Positions 6,625-10,014 of a stretch of 10,014 nucleotides of DNA are shown one piece after another; position 1 is the stretch's first letter; the number at the start of each line of letters is the position of its first letter. This DNA comes from Chloroflexota bacterium. Lineage in GTDB: Bacteria > Chloroflexota > Ktedonobacteria > Ktedonobacterales > Ktedonobacteraceae. The position numbers were made by a program, and so were the translations under genes. Under the pieces are notes generated by a model, which searched no databases, was not told where the DNA came from, and worked only from the letters and a program-made list of their open reading frames with translations. Location of the stretch: the NCBI GenBank assembly GCA_005881995.1, contig VBHV01000050.1:1539-11552 (forward strand), in the 5' to 3' direction.

Positions 6625-6738
6625 CTAATATCTACGCATAACTCGCCGGATGAAGCGCGCTGCAGCCGCAATTAGCAGGGTCTCAGCGACCAATCTCATA
6701 AAACCTGGCCGTCTGCGCCTCTCTCTTCCTCTTCTCAT
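6625..6738 (-). CDS. Possible 37-residue basic peptide with a hydrophobic core
   Basis: From ATG 6738-6736 the frame encodes MRRGRERRRRPGFMRLVAET and then LLIAAAARFIRRVMRRY, stopping at 6625. A short hydrophobic helix (LVAETLLIAAAARF, 16-29) is flanked by Arg clusters, with 14 Arg in 37 residues. That pattern fits a small membrane-associated or nucleic-acid-binding peptide. A full AGGAGG (complement of 6752-6757) lies upstream, but its 13-nt spacing is long. Longer in-frame extensions upstream lack a ribosome site and look non-coding. It could be spurious, and there is no known family. Confidence 0.3.
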   Translation of the reverse strand: MRRGRERRRRPGFMRLVAETLLIAAAARFIRRVMRRY

Positions 6739-6944
6739 AGGTAATCTTTTTCCTCCTTCACGAGTATGAAATCTTGTTCCTGCTGTGTAGCACGTATTAG
6801 CAGGGTGGGAAGTGGCAGAGCACCTGGCATATGAGGAAGGTCTTCTACCTAAGTACAGGTTAAAGGCTGGTCTAATGTACATGGTGATGGTCAAAGATAT
6901 TGATTAAACTTGTGCTAATAAGCATAGCATCAGCAGCAGCATTT

Positions 6945-6949
6945 GGAGG
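6945..6949 (+). promoter_or_regulatory. Shine-Dalgarno site that decides the aldo/keto reductase start
   Basis: GGAGG lies 4 nt before ATG 6954, a slightly tight spacing. Residue 1 at 6954 puts the family-typical TTRLGQSNMEITRVGIGT directly at the N-terminus, as in related reductases. This argues against the 18-codon TTG extension from 6900. Confidence 0.7.
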
Positions 6950-6953
6950 CGAT

Positions 6954-7913
6954 ATGGCATCTTTAGAAACCACGAGACTGGGTCAGAGCAACATGGAAAT
7001 AACCAGGGTGGGTATTGGGACGGCCCCGATTGGCTCAACGCCCGAATGGAGAATCAATTGGGGATACCAGGACGAAGGCAACGCTACGCGGGCGATTGAA
7101 GCAGCCATTGATTGCGGTGTCAACTGGATCGATACGGCCCCATTCTATGGTTGGGGGCACGCCGAGCAGATTGTGGGCAGGGTTTTACGAGGCAGGCGCG
7201 ATAGCGTCTATATTTTTACGAAGTGTGGCACCATCAGGAACGAGGATGGTAGTGACAGCGAAAACCTCACACCTGCAAGCATACGGAGAGAAGTTGAAGC
7301 GAGCCTGCGCAATTTGCAAACCGACTACATCGATCTCTATCAGTTCCACGACCCTGATCCCAATACTCCTATCGAAGAATCCTGGGCAACCATGCAAGCG
7401 CTCATCCAAGAAGGCAAAGTGCGCTATGGTGGCCTGTCCAATCACACCATCGATCTGATGCAGCGCGCTATGACCATAGCTCCCATCACCTCTAACCAGC
7501 ACCAGTATAATCTGCTTTCTCGCACAATCGAACGCGATGTCTTACCCTTTTCGCAGCAGCACGGGATAGGAGTATTGTGCTGGTCGCCGCTGGCAAGCGG
7601 ATTTTTGACGGACGGCTTCGACCTGGATAGCCTCGAACCGCAAGATTTTCGCCGCAGGCATCCCTATGCCCAGGAGACAAGATATACGCTGCTCAGGCAG
7701 ATGCGTGGTAGACTTCAAGATATTGCGCGCGATCACCAGAGAAGCTTGACTGAACTGGCGATTGCCTGGGTGTTGAGGCAGCCTGCTGTAACGGGCGCGA
7801 TTATGGGCATACGCGATGAGGGAGAAGCGCGTGCGATGACGAAGGCCCTTGACTGGAAGCTTGACGATGAAACCATTCAGGCTATCAAGGAGGTACTTGC
7901 CTCTTGGAGTTAG
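6954..7913 (+). CDS. Aldo/keto reductase
   Basis: The protein has 319 residues from ATG 6954, a usual length for the family. It is an NADPH-dependent (beta/alpha)8-barrel oxidoreductase that interconverts carbonyls and alcohols. The catalytic tetrad is visible: Asp60 (in NWIDTAPFYGWG), Tyr65, Lys90 (in YIFTKCG) and His132 (in LYQFHDPDP). Later landmarks include EGKVRYGGLSNH, the SNQHQYNLLSR stretch, LCWSPLASGFLT, and a C-terminal cofactor-binding region around ELAIAWVLRQPAVTGAIMGIR. It resembles the soluble bacterial 'general stress' or sugar-reductase branch of AKRs (YhdN/AKR11-like), but the substrate cannot be read from sequence. It stands alone, convergent with the VOC gene, with no pathway neighbours. 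Confidence 0.95.
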   Translation: MASLETTRLGQSNMEITRVGIGTAPIGSTPEWRINWGYQDEGNATRAIEAAIDCGVNWIDTAPFYGWGHAEQIVGRVLRGRRDSVYIFTKCGTIRNEDGSDSENLTPASIRREVEASLRNLQTDYIDLYQFHDPDPNTPIEESWATMQALIQEGKVRYGGLSNHTIDLMQRAMTIAPITSNQHQYNLLSRTIERDVLPFSQQHGIGVLCWSPLASGFLTDGFDLDSLEPQDFRRRHPYAQETRYTLLRQMRGRLQDIARDHQRSLTELAIAWVLRQPAVTGAIMGIRDEGEARAMTKALDWKLDDETIQAIKEVLASWS

Positions 7914-7987
7914 TGCATTGACCTCTTGGTGCTTCGCTTACAGTAGTAAAAATCCAGGCTACTCCTGTGACGACAGTGAATGCATCA

Positions 7988-8028
7988 TCAGCAGGTACAG
8001 TTTTAGCTACGGCTATTGTACCTGCTGA
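7988..8028. terminator. Long convergent-gene hairpin with cUACGg tetraloop, possible bidirectional terminator
   Basis: A 12-bp perfect inverted repeat pairs TCAGCAGGTACA (7988-7999) with TGTACCTGCTGA (8017-8028). Inside it, TAGC (8004-8007) pairs with GCTA (8012-8015) around TACG, so the plus-strand RNA has a cUACGg tetraloop of the very stable UNCG class. The internal loop is 4 nt versus 1 nt. It lies between the convergent stops at 7913 and 8081. No T-run follows on either strand, so it may instead act in 3'-end protection or read-through blocking. The fold on the plus-strand RNA is the better one. Confidence 0.5.
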
Positions 8029-8080
8029 ACATGGTCAAATCATCCCAGGAACAGCCGATGGATTTTCTGTGTGATACGGC

Positions 8081-8485
8081 CTACATCGGTGCGTCTTCTA
8101 TGTGCGTAGCGATATACCAGGTGTTGCCGAACGCGTCTTTCACGCCCGCGAGTCGATCTCCGTAGGGCTGATCAGCTGGCTCCATGATCGAGGTGGCACC
8201 CGCTTGCAGTGCGTGCTGATAGACGGTGTCTACATCTTCCATGTAGAGGTAGAGCGTCGCAGGTGATGGCTCTCCGCTCCAGGCACCACCTCCTCCAAGC
8301 ATCACTCGCGAGTCGCCAATTGTGACCTCGATGTGCAGTCCGCCTGCAGACCCAGTCACTCGGAAGTGTTCCACCGCCCCGAACGCCTGTTTGACGAAAT
8401 CGACCAGTTTTTCGGCCTCCTGAACTATGAGGTAGGGTGTGACGGTATGGTAGCCCTCGGGGATGGGATTCACTTGGCTTGTCAT
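8081..8485 (-). CDS. VOC-family (glyoxalase/PhnB-like) protein
   Basis: This 134-residue protein from ATG 8485-8483 has a clear AAAGGAG ribosome site (complement of 8493-8499), 7 nt upstream. The N-terminal YHTVTPYLIVQEAEKLVDFVK and AFGAVEHFRV begin the first beta-alpha-beta-beta-beta module. HIEVTIGDSRVML and LYLYMEDVDTVYQHALQAGA follow, then EPADQPYGDRLAGVKDAFGNTWYIATH. This is the usual order for PhnB-like vicinal-oxygen-chelate proteins, including 'PYGDR...DPFGN-x-W' with Asp-Ala here. Members include small-molecule isomerases, dioxygenases and drug-binding resistance proteins; which one cannot be told. It lies 98 nt downstream of the AraC-type regulator on the same strand and is a plausible target of it. 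Confidence 0.92.
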   Translation of the reverse strand: MTSQVNPIPEGYHTVTPYLIVQEAEKLVDFVKQAFGAVEHFRVTGSAGGLHIEVTIGDSRVMLGGGGAWSGEPSPATLYLYMEDVDTVYQHALQAGATSIMEPADQPYGDRLAGVKDAFGNTWYIATHIEDAPM

Positions 8486-8583
8486 AAATCATCTCCTTTG
8501 TAGATTGGTTGGAACGTATGTCTGTTGCGTCATAAGTACAGTATGCCAGAATGCGGGGTGCTTCGTCTTGTAAAAAATTGACC

Positions 8584-9408
8584 TTAATCATAGAGCGGAA
8601 CATGGTTGAGGTGTTCACTCCGGTTAAGAAGGTAGGCCCCGGGATTGAGGCCGGAAATGGCCCGGAAGTCGTGGATAAAATGCGCCTGGTCGAAATACCC
8701 GCAGGTCAAAGCGATGTCCACCCACTCGACTTGCTGCTCTCTTCCGATACGGCGCAGCACCTCCTGAAAGCGCTGGACACGGCAAAAAAGCTTTGGCGTC
8801 AGCCCCACTTCTTCATGGAACACCTGGATGAACCGTCTAGAGCTGAGGCCGATGCGCTCGGACACGTCACTTATCGTTCGGGTATGCGGTACCTCCTGGA
8901 ACTCCTTCAGCGCGAAGGCAACAGCGGGATGACCCACCAGAGGCCTGGCTAGCCGTGCCAGAAGAGCCTGTTCGAGGATGCAGGATCGGATCTCAAGCGT
9001 TTCGGCCTCGAGTAGCTGCTCGCGCAAGTCGTCGACTGCCGCTCCCCATACTGTCTGCAGCGAGACGTGCGCATTGTGCAACTCACTGGCAGGCAATTTG
9101 AAGAACGGGAAAGCCCCGCCCGGCTTGAAATGCACGCCCATAACTGATGCCAGGCTGGCCGTATCAATGATGAAGGACTCCGAATGTGCGCCGCAGATCA
9201 CGCAGCCGCGAAAAGTCTGAAACTGGTCGGTATTCTGCCGGTCGTACACTGGAATCGTATCGTCGTGAAGGTTGATGATCAGCTCCATCGAGCCATCCGG
9301 GAGACGGCATTCCCTGGTGTGTGTTTGCTCGAAGCCTTCGTACAGCCAAAATAAATCCACGAATTCCGCCAGTGGTGGCTGAGGGCTGTAGGTGTGATAG
9401 ACTGGCAA
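8584..9408 (-). CDS. AraC-family transcriptional regulator with DUF6597-like N-terminal domain
   Basis: The protein has 274 residues. Residues ~1-160 form an N-terminal sensory domain (FVDLFWLYEG at 16-25, RLPDGSMELIINLHDD at 35-50, GVHFKPGGAFPFF at 91-103), typical of the DUF6597-type AraC regulators. Residues ~175-262 hold two helix-turn-helix units, ISDVSERIGLSSRRFIQVFH and DIALTCGYFDQAHFIHDFRA, followed by the ISGLNPGAYL end of the AraC signature. The ligand is unknown. The start is a TTG at 9408-9406 supported by GGAGGT. The gene lies 36 nt downstream of purA with no visible terminator between them, and 98 nt upstream of the VOC gene, which it may regulate. Confidence 0.93.
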   Translation of the reverse strand: MPVYHTYSPQPPLAEFVDLFWLYEGFEQTHTRECRLPDGSMELIINLHDDTIPVYDRQNTDQFQTFRGCVICGAHSESFIIDTASLASVMGVHFKPGGAFPFFKLPASELHNAHVSLQTVWGAAVDDLREQLLEAETLEIRSCILEQALLARLARPLVGHPAVAFALKEFQEVPHTRTISDVSERIGLSSRRFIQVFHEEVGLTPKLFCRVQRFQEVLRRIGREQQVEWVDIALTCGYFDQAHFIHDFRAISGLNPGAYLLNRSEHLNHVPLYD

Positions 9409-9413
9409 CGCCG

Positions 9414-9419
9414 ACCTCC
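9414..9419 (-). promoter_or_regulatory. Shine-Dalgarno site that decides the TTG start of the AraC-type regulator
   Basis: GGAGGT on the minus strand lies 5 nt before TTG 9408. No ATG or GTG sits nearby in frame, and the residues from this TTG onward (PVYHTYSPQPPL) fit the usual family N-terminus. Confidence 0.7.
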
Positions 9420-9444
9420 AATTCAGGCGTGAGATGGCACCGAG

Positions 9445-10014
9445 CTATCTTCGCGCATTGCGAGGGTAACGGTCATCATAATCAGGTGTAGCCAGCACGT
9501 CCTTTACCTGGATGGTCCTGCCCCGCTGTGGGCTGACCGAAACCATGGCCACGGGTGTCTCTATCAGTGCCTCGATGCGTTTCAAATACTGCTTTGCCGC
9601 CTCCGGCAACTCCTCGTAAGTACAAATCCCAGAGGTATCACACTGCCAGCCTTCGACCTCTTCATAGATCGGTTCGCACGCCGCCAGGTCGCTCTGCGTG
9701 GCTGGGAGACTATGTACCAGCTTGCCGTGCAGCTGGTAGGCTGTGCAGATTTTTATCGTGGGGAAGGTATCGAGTACATCGAGTTTCGTGATCACTGCCG
9801 CATTCAGGCCGTTGAGCTGCGCAACAAAACGGCCTGCAACGGCATCGAACCAGCCGCAGCGGCGCGCGCGGCCTGTATTCGTGCCATACTCGTGACCCCA
9901 GTCGCGCATTTCCTGCCCCGCGGCATCAAAGAGTTCTGTTGGCATGGGGCCGCTGCCGACGCGTGTGATATACGCTTTGTACACACCGATTACGCGATCA
10001 ATCGAATGTGGAGG
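9445..10014 (-). CDS. purA: Adenylosuccinate synthetase, C-terminal 189 residues (5' end outside window)
   Basis: Adenylosuccinate synthetase joins IMP and aspartate with GTP hydrolysis, the first committed step to AMP. The window holds 189 residues of the usual ~430. Family motifs appear in order: IDRVIGVYKAYITRVGSGPMPTEL at the edge, GRARRCGWFDAV, LNAAVITKLDVLDTFPTIKICTAY, PIYEEVEGWQCDTSG, YLKRIEALIETPVAMVSVSPQRGRTI. The near-terminal motif usually reads V-S-x-G-P-x-R; here Gly is replaced by Ser (VSVSPQR). The protein ends with a charged tail (DYDDRYPRNARR) and stops at 9445. Its start and promoter lie beyond 10014. A GTG at 9984-9982 is internal, since the frame reads PPHSIDRVIG before it. 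Confidence 0.95.
   Translation of the reverse strand, partial: PPHSIDRVIGVYKAYITRVGSGPMPTELFDAAGQEMRDWGHEYGTNTGRARRCGWFDAVAGRFVAQLNGLNAAVITKLDVLDTFPTIKICTAYQLHGKLVHSLPATQSDLAACEPIYEEVEGWQCDTSGICTYEELPEAAKQYLKRIEALIETPVAMVSVSPQRGRTIQVKDVLATPDYDDRYPRNARR

Larger units (their letters stand above)
6587..6953. other. Gene-poor stretch of 367 bases between the small protein and the aldo/keto reductase
   Basis: The only candidate coding unit is the 37-codon minus-strand frame at 6625-6738. The rest should hold the promoters of the flanking divergent genes, but I found no convincing -35/-10 pair. TTGATT (6900-6905) has a poor partner downstream. An 8-bp palindrome ATGTACAT lies at 6875-6882. No RNA gene is recognisable. 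Confidence 0.5.

Noticed and set aside
6900..6953. 18-codon signal-peptide-like extension of the aldo/keto reductase from TTG 6900
   Set aside because: Weak ribosome site at TTG; family alignment and GGAGG support ATG 6954, and these reductases are cytosolic.
7897..7929. Near-direct repeat TTG-CCTCTTGG / TTGACCTCTTGG around the aldo/keto reductase stop
   Set aside because: Only two short copies, one in coding sequence; likely chance.
8531..8545. CATAAGTACAGTATG as a firm AraC operator
   Set aside because: Only 4-bp arms match and AraC proteins usually bind direct repeats; kept only as a remark.

Overview
The window looks like a chromosomal stretch of a GC-rich bacterium, most likely a Chloroflexota member of the Ktedonobacteria type. 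That placement is an inference from gene content and protein flavour (a soluble AAA+/VWA pair, an APC-type permease N-terminus, a DUF6597-like AraC regulator with a PhnB-like VOC protein); nothing in the window proves the taxon. I see no mobile element, CRISPR array, tRNA or rRNA.

Left part (1-1972). The N-terminal 105 codons of a probable APC-family amino acid permease leave the window to the left on the minus strand, with a good sigma-70-type promoter. Divergent to it is a nitrilase-superfamily protein on the plus strand whose usual catalytic Cys is Ser. Between the two lies a helically phased array of TTGAGC hexamers, a candidate regulator-binding region.

Centre (1973-6323). A two-gene operon encodes a MoxR/Mg-chelatase-like AAA+ ATPase and a 715-residue partner with a C-terminal von Willebrand A domain. 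The pair resembles the uncharacterised Rv0958/Rv0959-type pair of mycobacteria (from memory). The operon ends in a perfect 14-bp intrinsic terminator that lies only 18 nt before rsmG, the 16S rRNA m7G methyltransferase gene. An 8-codon ORF with an ideal Shine-Dalgarno sequence is embedded in that hairpin, suggesting an attenuator-like arrangement.

Right part (6324-10014). A small conserved-looking minus-strand protein gene is convergent with rsmG, followed by a gene-poor stretch with a possible 37-residue basic peptide. Next come a plus-strand aldo/keto reductase and a long convergent-gene hairpin with a cUACGg tetraloop. Then three minus-strand genes follow: a VOC/PhnB-like protein, an AraC-family regulator with a TTG start, and the C-terminal part of purA (adenylosuccinate synthetase), which runs off the right edge. 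Transcription order there is purA, araC-type, VOC. The 36-nt purA-regulator gap has no visible terminator.

The candidates most worth testing for new biology are the AAA+/VWA pair, the terminator/mini-ORF switch in front of rsmG, the phased TTGAGC array, and the Cys-to-Ser nitrilase-like protein.
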